From contig JAIXYK010000017.1 in NCBI GenBank assembly GCA_027490225.1, positions 62,001 to 126,000 on the forward strand: a DNA stretch of 64,000 bases, written 5' to 3'. This document shows positions 28,451 through 38,645 of this stretch, piece after piece (position 1 is the stretch's first letter; each line of letters opens with the position of its first letter). The notes below the pieces were generated by a model. The model saw only the letters and a program-made list of their open reading frames with translations. It ran no database searches and was not told where the DNA came from. The position numbers and the translations under genes were made by a program. The stretch is from Bacteroidota bacterium. GTDB lineage: Bacteria; Bacteroidota; Bacteroidia; M30B66.

Positions 28451-31400
28451 GTGAAATTTAAAATTGTCCTATTAATTTATGTGTTTTGTTTTATTTGCTT
28501 AGGAAAGGCAAGTGCTACGCATTTAATGGGAGGAGAAATTACCTGGGCTTGTCAGGGCAATGGTAATTACATTTTTACTTTGAAACTTTACAGAGATTGT
28601 AATGGTAATCCTCTGAATACAAATATTTCTTTAAGGGTTCATAATCATCCAACTGTTACTGCTATTCCAATGCAGTTGTTAAGTGATATAGATATTTCAC
28701 CTCAATGCAATGGCTCTGGACCAACAATTAGTTGCGCTACAGCCAATGGAAATGATCCAGGAGCAGTTGAGGAGTTTATATTTCGTTCTAATTCAATTAA
28801 CTTACCAGGTGTGCCTCCAGTTCAAGGTTGGGTTTTTACTTTTGATGATTGTTGCAGGAATTTGGCAATCGATAATTTAGTAATAGATGGTAGTACAGGG
28901 TTTACTTTGCGTGCTATTATGTATGCATATAACGGGGCAAACACATCTCCTTGCTTTGATTCATCACCAGTTTTTGCGCAGGTTCCAGCAGTGATTATTT
29001 GCGCTGGTAATGCATTTACTTATAACCACAACGCATATGATGTAGATAAAGATTCTTTGGTTTATTCATTTGGTCGACCTTTGGATTGGTTAAATGGAGC
29101 AAATTGGGGGGTAAATAGTCCACCTGAATTGCTTTTTCAGCCAGCATACAGTGTTACTAGTCCATTTCCAGGGCTAGGACAAAATGGAAGTATTCCTGCA
29201 ACATTAGATAACCTTACTGGTGAAATTGCATTTACTCCTAATTATACTGGGAATTTTGTTACCGTAGTTTCAGTAAAATCATACCGCTGCGGCATACTTG
29301 TTTCTGAAATTTTTAGAGAAATTCAAGTAGTTGTAATTCAATGCGCTCCTAATACTGCTCCATCTGTTACAGCACCTTTTGTTGATATTACTACAGGCCT
29401 ACAAACTTCTTTTGTAGATACAGTTCAAGCAGGAGATTTGGTAAGTTTTACGATTACTGCAACAGATAATGAATTTTTGCCAATTGGTGTTGCTCAAACC
29501 ATAAGTGTGGCTGCATCTGGTGGGCAGTTTGGAACCAATTTTAGTGACCCTGCAAATGGTTGTGCATTTCCTCCTTGTGCAACTCTGAGTCCTGCCCCGC
29601 CTGTTGTTCTCGCAAACAATGGCAGCATTACATTTAACTGGCAAACTACATGCGATCATGTAAATTTTTCGACCGATTGTTATGATCCCAGCAATACTTA
29701 CACATTTGTATTGCAATTTCAGGATGATGCATGTCCGGCGCCTGCATACAGAATTGCTACAGTAGCTGTAGTGGTTGAAGCTCCGCCAATTTTACCGCCC
29801 CCGCAACTTCGCTGTACTGATGTTCAAAGCAATGGGAATGTGGTGCTTTCTTGGATTCCTATAACAGATACCGATGGACTTTTTAATGCTTATATGATTT
29901 ATTCATCATCAGCTGCTGGAGGTCCTTATGTTTTGATTGACAGTGTGTTGAATATAAATCAGGCAAATACAATACTTACCGGAACAAACGCGAATAATGC
30001 TCCAGTTTATTACAGAATTAGAACACGATCTAGTTGTGGTGTATTTGGTAGCGTTTTGAGTATTCCTTCCAATACCATAGCCACTATGTTTGTTACAGCA
30101 GCTGATGGTGGTTCAGGTCAAATTAATGTCAATTGGACAACGCTTTCAACTCCTCTTTTACCAAGTTCTGTATTGCCATACACGGTGAATAAGCAAGTTT
30201 TGCCAGCAGCTTTGGCTTTTTACGCTACTTCACAAACCAATTCAGCCACAGATTTTATGCAAGGTTGCTTGCAAACAATTAACTATCAGGTTTCTCTGCC
30301 TGACCAAAGTGGTTGTATTTCCCGTTCAAACATTAATGGAGGAGATTTTAGCAACGACCAGGCGCCCGATGCTCCCGTATTGGATTCTATATCTGTAAAT
30401 CCTGCAAACAATTCGGTTTATGTTGGTTGGACAGCTTCATTGGCCAATGATGTGAGGGCTTATGTTATTTATCAAACTTCAAATGGAGCTATTATTCAAG
30501 TAGATACTGTTTTTGGTGGAAATGTAGAAGCTTTTATTGCGAATAGCAGAAATCCTGATTTGGCTGCTGTAAGTTTTTCAATTGCGGCAATTGACAGTTG
30601 TTTTAATTTAAGTCCTGTTTCATCATTGCACACTACTATTTTTAATCGGTTCGATTTATCATCTTGCGAGAATAAAGTTGAGTTATTATTTACTGCATAT
30701 CAAGGTTTTACTGTAAATTCTTATCAAATTTTTTCTAAAGTAGATGCAGGGAGTTATCAATTGCAAGCCAGTTTACCAGGTAACACTACAAATTATGTTC
30801 AGAATAATTTGATTCCAAGTGCAACGTATTGTTTTATTGTTCAGGCAATTGGGGTAGGAGGAAGCAGTACATCTAACGAGATTTGTTTTTTGGCCAATGT
30901 GCAGGATTTGCCTGAATTTGCTTATGTAAGAAAAGCAACTGTAACCAATGATGGTTTTGCTTATTCACTATGTTATATTGATACTGCATCAGACGCAGCA
31001 TTTTACAGGATAAAGCGAGCAAATTATCCTGATACGAACTTTGTATTAATTGGGACTTTCCCAATTCCAGGAAACACTAATTTGGTAGATTTTACAGATT
31101 ATAATGCAGCAACAGCTACACAAGCATATAGTTACAGGTATTATTTAGTCGATAAATGTGAAAATGAATCGATGATTTCTAATGTTGGACGAACAATCTT
31201 ATTGCGAGGTGTTGCAGGTGATGGTTTTGTAAATAGGTTGAAGTGGAATCCTTATTTCGACTGGGATGCAGATGTGGATGAATACAAAATTTACCGTTCA
31301 TTAGATAAAGGCTTAAATTATGAGCTTATTGCTACACAGGAGACTGATACTACCCTTTTGGACTTTGTTGTAGCACAAGTTGACACAATTTTAGAGTTTT

Positions 31401-31771
31401 GTTATTATGTAGAAGCCATTGAAAATCCAGGCAATCAATATGGTTTCAGAGATACTTCTTATTCAAATGTAGTTTGTGTAGTGCAACAGCCTACGATTTA
31501 TATACCGAATGCTTTTAGGCCCACAAATCTTGCAGGCAATAACTTATTTAAGCCAATTGGTTTGTATGAAACCTTGGCAAAAAACCATGAATTTAGAATT
31601 TTTAATCGCTGGGGCGAGCAGTTATTTTTTACAAAAGACACCAAGGAGCCCTGGGATGGCAAGTATATGAATAGTTATGTGCAAACAGGTGTTTATGTAT
31701 ATAGTATTCGTTTTAGATTTCCGGATGGCAGTTTATATAATAAACGAGGTTCTGTTTTGGTTTTAGACTAA
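28451..31771 (+). CDS. large secreted protein with fibronectin-like repeats and T9SS type B C-terminal domain
   Basis: A 1106-aa protein starting with GTG. It has a signal peptide (VLLIYVFCFICLGKASAT) followed directly by HLMGGEITWACQGNGNYIF, a common N-terminal pattern in large Bacteroidota surface proteins. There are paired-cysteine beta domains to about residue 450. Fibronectin-III-like units follow, recognisable from repeats of PVxxYRI..., VYVGWTASLANDVRAYVIYQ and RLKWNPYFDWDADVDEYKIYRS. The C-terminus has IYIPNAFRPTNLAGNN, FRIFNRWGEQLFFTKD, WDGKYMNSYVQTGVYVYSI, the gliding-motility type B sorting domain. A terminator follows. The ligand or role at the surface is unknown. Confidence 0.93.
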   Translation: MKFKIVLLIYVFCFICLGKASATHLMGGEITWACQGNGNYIFTLKLYRDCNGNPLNTNISLRVHNHPTVTAIPMQLLSDIDISPQCNGSGPTISCATANGNDPGAVEEFIFRSNSINLPGVPPVQGWVFTFDDCCRNLAIDNLVIDGSTGFTLRAIMYAYNGANTSPCFDSSPVFAQVPAVIICAGNAFTYNHNAYDVDKDSLVYSFGRPLDWLNGANWGVNSPPELLFQPAYSVTSPFPGLGQNGSIPATLDNLTGEIAFTPNYTGNFVTVVSVKSYRCGILVSEIFREIQVVVIQCAPNTAPSVTAPFVDITTGLQTSFVDTVQAGDLVSFTITATDNEFLPIGVAQTISVAASGGQFGTNFSDPANGCAFPPCATLSPAPPVVLANNGSITFNWQTTCDHVNFSTDCYDPSNTYTFVLQFQDDACPAPAYRIATVAVVVEAPPILPPPQLRCTDVQSNGNVVLSWIPITDTDGLFNAYMIYSSSAAGGPYVLIDSVLNINQANTILTGTNANNAPVYYRIRTRSSCGVFGSVLSIPSNTIATMFVTAADGGSGQINVNWTTLSTPLLPSSVLPYTVNKQVLPAALAFYATSQTNSATDFMQGCLQTINYQVSLPDQSGCISRSNINGGDFSNDQAPDAPVLDSISVNPANNSVYVGWTASLANDVRAYVIYQTSNGAIIQVDTVFGGNVEAFIANSRNPDLAAVSFSIAAIDSCFNLSPVSSLHTTIFNRFDLSSCENKVELLFTAYQGFTVNSYQIFSKVDAGSYQLQASLPGNTTNYVQNNLIPSATYCFIVQAIGVGGSSTSNEICFLANVQDLPEFAYVRKATVTNDGFAYSLCYIDTASDAAFYRIKRANYPDTNFVLIGTFPIPGNTNLVDFTDYNAATATQAYSYRYYLVDKCENESMISNVGRTILLRGVAGDGFVNRLKWNPYFDWDADVDEYKIYRSLDKGLNYELIATQETDTTLLDFVVAQVDTILEFCYYVEAIENPGNQYGFRDTSYSNVVCVVQQPTIYIPNAFRPTNLAGNNLFKPIGLYETLAKNHEFRIFNRWGEQLFFTKDTKEPWDGKYMNSYVQTGVYVYSIRFRFPDGSLYNKRGSVLVLD

Positions 31772-31790
31772 AAAAATACTGTTTTAGAAA

Positions 31791-31830
31791 AACAAAAAAC
31801 GCCCATCCGTTTTGGGATGAGCGTTTTTTT
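31791..31830. terminator. bidirectional terminator between converging surface-protein genes
   Basis: The stem AAACGCCCATCC / GGGATGAGCGTTT has one mismatch and a short TTTT-type loop. It is flanked by A- and T-runs, and lies between the stops at 31771 (+) and 31846 (-). Confidence 0.88.
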
Positions 31831-31845
31831 ACGATTAATAGTTAA

Positions 31846-34800
31846 TTAATGTCTTACGATTCTTTTAGTAATAAAAGTCTTACCTGTATTTATTTTCAAC
31901 ATGTAAATTCCAGTTGGTAAATCCTTGGTAATAATTTCGGTGTTTTCATTACTTTGAGAAAGTACATTCCAACCTTGAACAAGCCTGCCACTTAAATCAA
32001 CTATTTGAATGTCAGTTGGCTGGATCTGTAGCCCATCTACAAATAAATTTAACTTATCGGTAAAAGGATTTGGATAGATTTCTGGTTCAATTGTTCCTGG
32101 AAGAAATTCAACCATTTCTGGTCCAAATTCTTCGGTTTCTCCATCAAAATCTGTTTGCACCATTTTGTAATAAGAAACACCAGATAAAGGTTCGTTGTCT
32201 GTAAAAGAATAGTTCTTTTGTTGATTAGAATTGCCGGCACCACTAACAATGCCTACTATTTCATAGTTTACAGCATCTGCACTTCTTTCAATTTGGAAAA
32301 AATGGTTGTTAGCTTCGCTGGCAGTAGCCCAGTCTAAAGTTACTTTTTTATCAGTTTGTTTTGCACCAAAGTAAAGTAACTCTACAGGTAATGGGTTTTG
32401 GTTGTTTTGAGAACCCAAGGTAAATGGACTGAAGCTAGAAACAGCACCAGAAGTAGTTAAGAAATTCACTCCTCCTGCACTAAATGTACCGCCATTACCA
32501 TGGTCTTTCCAAGTAGTACCATTCCAACGACAAACTTGTAATGTTGCAGGATTTCCAACTCCGCAAGAATTAGCAGCCCAGCTTAAATTTACAGAAACTG
32601 AAGAAGCTCCATTGGTGCGGTTTAAAATCCAGTATTCACAAATACTGATATTGTAAATAGATGGATCTTTCGAACTATGCGCATAACTTCCGTTAGAATT
32701 GCTATTTATATATTGTGCTGTAAAATGGTCAGTCGCAACGGCTGGAGCTGTCATACCAATTGGTCTGTAAGATGTTCCATTTCCTAATGGAAAAGTAAAT
32801 GCATCATTTCCTATCTTTCTTACCGCGCCATTAACATGAGAAGCATCAGAAACTGTACTTGTTGTTACATTGTCATTTAAGGTTAACAAATTGGTTGAGC
32901 TATTAACAATGATACCATTTGTAAATGTAATTGCAGTATTAACTGTAATTGGAACATTTAAAGTTAATGTGCCACTTGTTAAGTTTAGGACAAGATTTCT
33001 AAAAACAGGAGGTAATGATGCTGAGCCACTAATTTGCTGATTTGTTCCACCAAAAATTGTTTGAGCTACAGAAGCAGCAGGTGAGAATGTAATTGCTTGG
33101 ATAGAGCCAGTTGTGCTAACATTTCCATTGAACAATGCATTTGCAGTGTATGCTGGATAAAGAGTAAGCGCAGCAGTTTGATTAAAAGTAACATTTCCTC
33201 CGTATGTATCACTTGAAACACCCGCTAATCTAAGCTCACCAGTTCCGGTAGTTCTGATTAATGTTGTTCCGTTAAAGACATTTCCTCCATTTGAAGTTGT
33301 AACAGTGCTTCCTGTTTGAGTCAAAGAGGCATCATTGTTAAATCTTGTACCGTTCAGGAATAATAGATTGGCCGAAACGCTTATAGATGTGTTAAAAATA
33401 TTATTTTGTTCTAAATAAATTCCTGTGTTAGCAGTAGCAAACGTTAAGCTTATAGGTGTTCCTGCACCAGTTTGTGTAAGTCCACGAATTCTTAATGTTC
33501 CGCTTGTAAATCCTGCTGCACCAATTGAAATGGTTGCTCCCGCCTCCATTGTGCTAGTTCCTGCGTTTTGACCAAAACGAATACCTTGTGAAGTACCTGT
33601 AGAAGTAACCACAACGTTATTTGCGAAATTGTGCAAAGTTCCAGTATTTGCCAAGCTAAATAAGCCAGATCCGCTTGAGTTTATGGCGAGTGTGCTTTGG
33701 AATATATCAGGGTTTACGTTTCCGTGCACCCAAGAACCAGAACTGCTTAAGTTTAAAGTTGTAGCACCAAAGAATGAATTTCCTCCGTTGCAAGTAACAG
33801 CAGCAGTTCCATTTTGGGTAATAGAAGTAACTAAGTTAAATCTGCTTCCATTTAAAAATACCTGAGGTGCTACCAGCGTAAAGTTACTTTCGAATCTGTT
33901 ACCTGTTTCTAAATAAACAGTTGAGGTACCAGTTAAAGTTAAACTTTGAGGTGTTGTTGTTCCAGTTTGAATGAGGTTTCTTATTCTTAACGACCCAGTT
34001 GAATGTCCACTACCTCCTACAGTTATAGTTCTTCCAGATGCTAAAGTTGAAGAGCCATTTCCCTGACCAAATCTAATTCCTTGGCTTGAGCCTGTTGAAT
34101 TCATGATTATGTTTCCGTTAAATTGATGGCCTGCACCCGCATGTGCAGCATACATTATAGTATTACCTGAATTGGTCAGTGTTAATGTACTATTGAATAC
34201 ATCAGCTAAAGTTAAACCAAAGCAAAATTGACCTGCAGTAGGATTTGTTATGCTAACCGCACCATCAAAAGTACATCCGCCATTGTTGTTATTGGTGCCT
34301 GTTCCATTTTTAACCATAGTAAGGGCATTTCTAAAACGAGCTCTGTCTAAATTGAAATTTGGAAATGTCAGTGATACAGCTCCTGTAATGTCAGATCCTT
34401 GAAGAAACGAAATAGTTCCAGTACCAGTGGTTTGAGATAAATTGATTGCTGTAGCGCTGGTTTTTGTAATTCCTCTTAAAGCAATTGTTCCAGCAGTTAC
34501 TCCTCCAGCACCTAAGAAAATTGTACCATTTGGCATAGTAGTTAATCCCCCACCTGCGCCAATGTTTATTCCTCCTGTACTTGCACATGAAACAGTTAAA
34601 TTGCCGTTTAGTTGATTTGTTGCGCCAACATTAGCAATATTGATAACTCCACTTGCTGAATTGTTAACTAAAGATACATTTCCATTAAAAACATCTCTGC
34701 TTATAGAAGCCATAGTGATTGTACCATTTACTGCTGAGGTATAAGTAAAATTACCATTGAAAGTGTTACCTCCATTTGATGAGTTGGTGCTCACAACGGT

Positions 34801-37710
34801 TTTCGTAACAGAAACATTTCCATTAAAAGTAGAGCCATTGAATAAAATACCAGGTGTTGTAATTGTTAAGTTACCGCTTATGTTGTTATTCGTTTCAAAT
34901 TGAAAAAGAGTTGAAGCTCCCGTGGCAGATAGTGTCATTGCTTCTGTACCTGCTTTGGTTAAACCTCTGATTATTATACTACCTGAAGTAATAGAAGGAG
35001 TTGAAATAATGTGAGGTGAAAGAAGTGTGCTACGTCCATTGTTTTGCCCAAACCTAATACCTGTGCTGGTTCCAGTAGAATTTAAAGTTATAGAATTGTT
35101 AAATTGATGACCTAAGCCTGTATGCGCTAAAAAGAAAGCGACGGTTCCACTATTGTTAATTGTTACTGGTCCGTTAAAAATATCAGCACTTACGTTACCA
35201 AAAATTACCTGACCAGAAGTTGTATTTGTGTAATTTAACTGACCATTAAAGGTATTTCCACCATTAGAAGTGCTTGCTGAATTTACTGTTTTTGTTACAT
35301 TCACATTTCCATTAAAGGTAGAGCCGTTGAATTGGGTATTAGATGCGTTTATTGTTAGGTCACCACTAATATTATTTAATGTTTCAAATTGAATTAATGT
35401 TGTGGCTCCAGAGGCTGTAAACGTCATGGCTTGCGTTCCTGCTTTTGTAAGCCCTCTTATCATTATACCGCCTGAGGTAACTGAAGGAGTAGAAATAACA
35501 TTAGGAGAAAGCAATGTACTTAGCCCTCCGTTTTGTCCGAATCTTATTCCTAAGCTTGTCCCTGTTGAAATTAGGGTTACAGTATTGTTAAACTGATGTC
35601 CAGTTCCGGTATGTGCCAGGTAAAAGTTACTTGTTCCACTATTATTAATGATGACAGGACCATTGAAAATATCAGCTGAAACATTTCCTAAAGTGATGTT
35701 TCCGGCAGTGGTGTTTGTAAATGAAAATGCACCTGTAAATGTGTTGCCTCCAGCAGAAACAAAAGCTCCACCAGAAGATTTTGTAATATTTAAAGTTCCA
35801 GCAAATGTTGAAGTGTTAAATGTAGTGCCAGGAAAAGTGAATGTTAAATCGGCGCCCCAAGATGAATTTGGACCAAATGCCAAAGCCCCTGTTCCTGAGT
35901 TTTGTGAAAGAGAGATTGTTCCTGTTCCTGTTTGAGTAAAGTTTCTAAAAGTAATTGTACCTGTAGTAACTCCATCATTAAAAAGACTAATAATGTTGCC
36001 AGAACTTAAAGTGGTTGTTCCTGCATTGGAACCAAATGAAATTCCACCTGTACTAGAATTATTGATTCTTAACTCTCCATTTAATTGATTTCCAGTGCCA
36101 GTTGCAGACAATGCCAAAGCAGCGCTTGTTGCATTGTTATCGAGGCTTAAAGTGCTATTAAAAATATCAGGATTCACATTTTGGAAGGTCCAAGTGCCAT
36201 TGCCAGTTAAAGTAAAAGTAGTTGCACTCTCAAAAGTGTTTCCTCCATTTGAGGTGATTGCTGTCGTTGAAACCTTGTTAAAGCTGGCAGTGTTTACAAA
36301 CCTAGAACCGTTTAAAGTAATATTTGGGAAAGTAATGTCTACAGGAGCATTAAAAGTATTATTGGTTTGGAATGTAAATGTTCCAGAGCCTGTAGTTTGA
36401 GAAATTGTAATTGGGGTTGTTCCAGATTGAGTTAAACCACGCACAATTAATGAACCTAAAGGAAATCCATCATTCCAGAGTGCTATAACTTTACCAGCAA
36501 GTAATGTGGATGTTCCTCCACCTTGCCCAAAGTAAATACCTCCTGCGCTGTTGCAATTAACATAAATATTTCCATTGAATTGATTTGCAGCAGCAGCTCT
36601 GGCTAAACCAATACCTCCAGAACCAGTATTGTCGTCAATATAAAGGTCATTATTAAAAATATCTGGAGAAGTACTAGCCATATCGTAATTCCCATTCCCA
36701 TCAGTTGTAATATACGTTACACCTTCAAATCTATTTCCACCAGTATTAGTAATATTCCCCGCACCAAATTTGCGAATTCTACATTCTGCATTAAATCTGC
36801 TTCCATTTAGAAATATGAATGGAAAATCAGCATTTACATTTGCATTAAAAATACTTCCAGTTTCAAACAGCAATCTACCTGCTGTTGCTCCTGTTAAAGT
36901 AATTGTGCCCGCTCCTGATTGAGTAAATCTCCTTAATGCGAGGTCGCCAGAAGTAAATCCGTTAACACCAACAGAAATTGTTCGGTTATCAAGTAGAGTT
37001 GAAGTACCACCTCCATTTCCAAACCTAACACCACCTGTGCCGGTAGAATTTACAATAATGTTTTGATTGTATTGCGTTCCATTGGCAACATGCGACATGT
37101 AAATTCCGGCAGTATTCGTATTGCGGATTGTTACAACACCGTTATAAATATCAGCCGATGTACCCGACATCCTAAATTGTTGATTAGATGTATTGGTGAT
37201 GCTCAAGGTAGAGTTGAAAGTATTACCTCCAGTTGATTGGTCGGCAACTCCTCCTGATTTAGTAATTGTAACAGGATTGTTAAACGTGCTGCCATTAAAT
37301 AGAATTCTAGATCCTGTATAAATAACTGAAGCATTTACTAATGTTCCACTAAATGTAACTGATGCTCCAGTCATAGTAATGGTACCATTCATAATTTGCC
37401 CTCCACTAAAAACACAAGTTCCTGTAGAAGTTAAAAAGAAACCATCTAAATCTAAAGTTCCCCCAGTAATTGTTATATTTCTAACACCCGGGAGTTCTTC
37501 AAATAAAGGTTGATTTACACCTCCGGCTCCATTTATAGTAATGTCATCGGTAGGTCCAGGAACACCTGTAGAAGGTGTCCAGTTAGCTGAATTGCTCCAT
37601 ATCTGTGAAACACTTCCGTTCCAGGTGTAGGAGACCGCAAAAAGATTAGACGTGCAAGTTAAAAACATGGCTACGCCAAGAAGTAGTGAAAATTGGTAGA
37701 TTTTCTTCAT
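31846..37710 (-). CDS. 1954-aa tandem-repeat surface protein with T9SS type A sorting signal
   Basis: It has a signal peptide (MKKIYQFSLLLGVAMFLTCTSNLFA), then an opening domain YTWNGSVSQIWSNSANWTP like the modules of the giant protein at 1-9537. Nine long repeats of about 164 aa follow (residues ~160-1560). Each contains GGNTFNG, DIFNGxxxInN, HTGxGHQFN, GIRFGQNGGxSTL, a GLTQTG-type turn and FNGSTFNGNV. The C-terminal part has PVELLYFGAKQTDKKVTLDWATASE, FFQIERSADAVNYE, and finally IYPNPFTDKLNL...DLSGRLVQGW...LPTGIYMLKINTG, a textbook type A T9SS sorting domain. The repeat region should fold as an elongated beta-helix or stack. Probable surface display; function unknown. Confidence 0.94.
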   Translation of the reverse strand: MKKIYQFSLLLGVAMFLTCTSNLFAVSYTWNGSVSQIWSNSANWTPSTGVPGPTDDITINGAGGVNQPLFEELPGVRNITITGGTLDLDGFFLTSTGTCVFSGGQIMNGTITMTGASVTFSGTLVNASVIYTGSRILFNGSTFNNPVTITKSGGVADQSTGGNTFNSTLSITNTSNQQFRMSGTSADIYNGVVTIRNTNTAGIYMSHVANGTQYNQNIIVNSTGTGGVRFGNGGGTSTLLDNRTISVGVNGFTSGDLALRRFTQSGAGTITLTGATAGRLLFETGSIFNANVNADFPFIFLNGSRFNAECRIRKFGAGNITNTGGNRFEGVTYITTDGNGNYDMASTSPDIFNNDLYIDDNTGSGGIGLARAAAANQFNGNIYVNCNSAGGIYFGQGGGTSTLLAGKVIALWNDGFPLGSLIVRGLTQSGTTPITISQTTGSGTFTFQTNNTFNAPVDITFPNITLNGSRFVNTASFNKVSTTAITSNGGNTFESATTFTLTGNGTWTFQNVNPDIFNSTLSLDNNATSAALALSATGTGNQLNGELRINNSSTGGISFGSNAGTTTLSSGNIISLFNDGVTTGTITFRNFTQTGTGTISLSQNSGTGALAFGPNSSWGADLTFTFPGTTFNTSTFAGTLNITKSSGGAFVSAGGNTFTGAFSFTNTTAGNITLGNVSADIFNGPVIINNSGTSNFYLAHTGTGHQFNNTVTLISTGTSLGIRFGQNGGLSTLLSPNVISTPSVTSGGIMIRGLTKAGTQAMTFTASGATTLIQFETLNNISGDLTINASNTQFNGSTFNGNVNVTKTVNSASTSNGGNTFNGQLNYTNTTSGQVIFGNVSADIFNGPVTINNSGTVAFFLAHTGLGHQFNNSITLNSTGTSTGIRFGQNNGRSTLLSPHIISTPSITSGSIIIRGLTKAGTEAMTLSATGASTLFQFETNNNISGNLTITTPGILFNGSTFNGNVSVTKTVVSTNSSNGGNTFNGNFTYTSAVNGTITMASISRDVFNGNVSLVNNSASGVINIANVGATNQLNGNLTVSCASTGGINIGAGGGLTTMPNGTIFLGAGGVTAGTIALRGITKTSATAINLSQTTGTGTISFLQGSDITGAVSLTFPNFNLDRARFRNALTMVKNGTGTNNNNGGCTFDGAVSITNPTAGQFCFGLTLADVFNSTLTLTNSGNTIMYAAHAGAGHQFNGNIIMNSTGSSQGIRFGQGNGSSTLASGRTITVGGSGHSTGSLRIRNLIQTGTTTPQSLTLTGTSTVYLETGNRFESNFTLVAPQVFLNGSRFNLVTSITQNGTAAVTCNGGNSFFGATTLNLSSSGSWVHGNVNPDIFQSTLAINSSGSGLFSLANTGTLHNFANNVVVTSTGTSQGIRFGQNAGTSTMEAGATISIGAAGFTSGTLRIRGLTQTGAGTPISLTFATANTGIYLEQNNIFNTSISVSANLLFLNGTRFNNDASLTQTGSTVTTSNGGNVFNGTTLIRTTGTGELRLAGVSSDTYGGNVTFNQTAALTLYPAYTANALFNGNVSTTGSIQAITFSPAASVAQTIFGGTNQQISGSASLPPVFRNLVLNLTSGTLTLNVPITVNTAITFTNGIIVNSSTNLLTLNDNVTTSTVSDASHVNGAVRKIGNDAFTFPLGNGTSYRPIGMTAPAVATDHFTAQYINSNSNGSYAHSSKDPSIYNISICEYWILNRTNGASSVSVNLSWAANSCGVGNPATLQVCRWNGTTWKDHGNGGTFSAGGVNFLTTSGAVSSFSPFTLGSQNNQNPLPVELLYFGAKQTDKKVTLDWATASEANNHFFQIERSADAVNYEIVGIVSGAGNSNQQKNYSFTDNEPLSGVSYYKMVQTDFDGETEEFGPEMVEFLPGTIEPEIYPNPFTDKLNLFVDGLQIQPTDIQIVDLSGRLVQGWNVLSQSNENTEIITKDLPTGIYMLKINTGKTFITKRIVRH
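33000..37300 (-). repeat. nine in-gene tandem repeats of about 492 bp
   Basis: The GGNTF-coding position recurs near 37230, 36745, 36240, 35745, 35265, 34770, 34280, 33785 and 33290, i.e. at intervals of 480-505 bp. The two units around 34.8-35.7 kb are the most alike in DNA. Variants such as GGNRF, GGCTF and GGNSF show older, diverged copies. Confidence 0.85.
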
Positions 37711-38161
37711 TTGTATTTGGTAGATTTATTACGCCAACAAAATTGAGTTATCAGCAATTTTCTATTAAAAGCTCCGAATGTCCCTACTTACGTTTGTAAG
37801 TAAACACGTTTTGAAACTGGGTTTTTAGTTTTTTGTTTGTTTGTTTAAAGTCTCGCTTTATGCTTGTTTATAAGCTGTAAGTGACCTATGCTTGAAAATT
37901 TATTTTTTTACTTTACATCAAACATTTGCTGCAATATTGATGTAAGAAATTTGTGGTATGTTAATTTTCATATAAGGAATAAGGATTTATTACACCCACG
38001 AGTCCAAATAGATGCACGTTGTTTTAGTTGATTTTAAAAGACTTCAAGAAAAACAGTGCTTAGTTTTGCCTGAAATTTTAACTTTCCGATGAAAAAATAA
38101 CATAAAAAAAAACGGAACTCATTGTGAAATAAGTTCCGTTTAGTGACGCTATGTAGTTTGG
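37711..38161. other. intergenic region between surface protein and sigma-factor operon
   Basis: No gene is seen in 451 bp. It holds a short hairpin ACTTAC-GTTT-GTAAGT (37786-37801) upstream of the 1954-aa gene, a TTTG-rich stretch near 37840, and the terminator at 38104-38143. No TAnnTTTG match for the 1954-aa gene was found. Confidence 0.6.
38104..38143 (-). terminator. terminator of the sigma/anti-sigma operon
   Basis: AAACGGAACT and AGTTCCGTTT form a 10-bp perfect stem around a 12-nt loop. On the minus strand it is followed by a T-run (the AAAAAAAA at 38104-38111 on the plus strand). It lies 20 bp after the stop at 38162. Confidence 0.85.
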
Positions 38162-38632
38162 TTAAAATTCCTCTTCTGGTATTGCTTTTTGACCAGCGTC
38201 GCGCATGCGTTTAAGTAAAGTAATCTTAAAATCTCTTTCTGCTTTATAAAGCATGGCCACTTTTCTTGTGGGTATGGTTTTTTTAAGTTCTACCAAGTAT
38301 TTTCTTTGTAAATCAATTGATTTTTGTTGGGCCGAGAGCTCATCTTCTAAAGCTTTATCAATTTCTTTGTCGCTCATTACTGCCAATTTATCATTGGTAG
38401 ATTTACGTAATTGATTTTGTTGCTTTTTTACTTCTTCTAATTCGCCACTAAATTGATTGTAAACTGGCCAAAATTTAGTAGCTTCATCAGGACTTAAGTT
38501 TAAACGTTCGGTAATAAAAGCTATACGTTGTGCTTTTATTTTATCTCTTATTGGGCCTTTTTGATCTTTATTGGTTTGTGCAGAAATTCCTTGGAGAAAC
38601 AGGAAAAAGATAATTATTGCTTTGATTTTCAT
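38162..38632 (-). CDS. small exported Spy/CpxP-like protein (sensor-of-ECF-sigma type)
   Basis: A 156-aa protein with signal peptide (KAIIIFFLFLQGISAQ) and an all-helical, highly charged body. The stretch ITERLNLSPDEATKFWPVYNQF (about residues 40-61) resembles the LTxxQ-type helices of periplasmic Spy/CpxP proteins. Similar Bacteroidota proteins are usually found behind an ECF sigma factor and an anti-sigma factor, as here (13-bp gap to the anti-sigma gene). It probably acts in the periplasm as a chaperone-like or stress-sensing partner of the anti-sigma factor (inference from context). Confidence 0.75.
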   Translation of the reverse strand: MKIKAIIIFFLFLQGISAQTNKDQKGPIRDKIKAQRIAFITERLNLSPDEATKFWPVYNQFSGELEEVKKQQNQLRKSTNDKLAVMSDKEIDKALEDELSAQQKSIDLQRKYLVELKKTIPTRKVAMLYKAERDFKITLLKRMRDAGQKAIPEEEF

Positions 38633-38645
38633 GATTACTTAATTT

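Noticed and set aside
33629-36400. Plus-strand ORFs 33629, 35402, 35648 and 36095
   Set aside because: Shadows of the 1954-aa repeat protein; their similar appearance reflects the repeats on the other strand.
9627-38149. 12-base match TTTAGTGACGCT at 9627 and 38138
   Set aside because: A 12-base match is expected many times by chance in 64 kb of AT-rich sequence.
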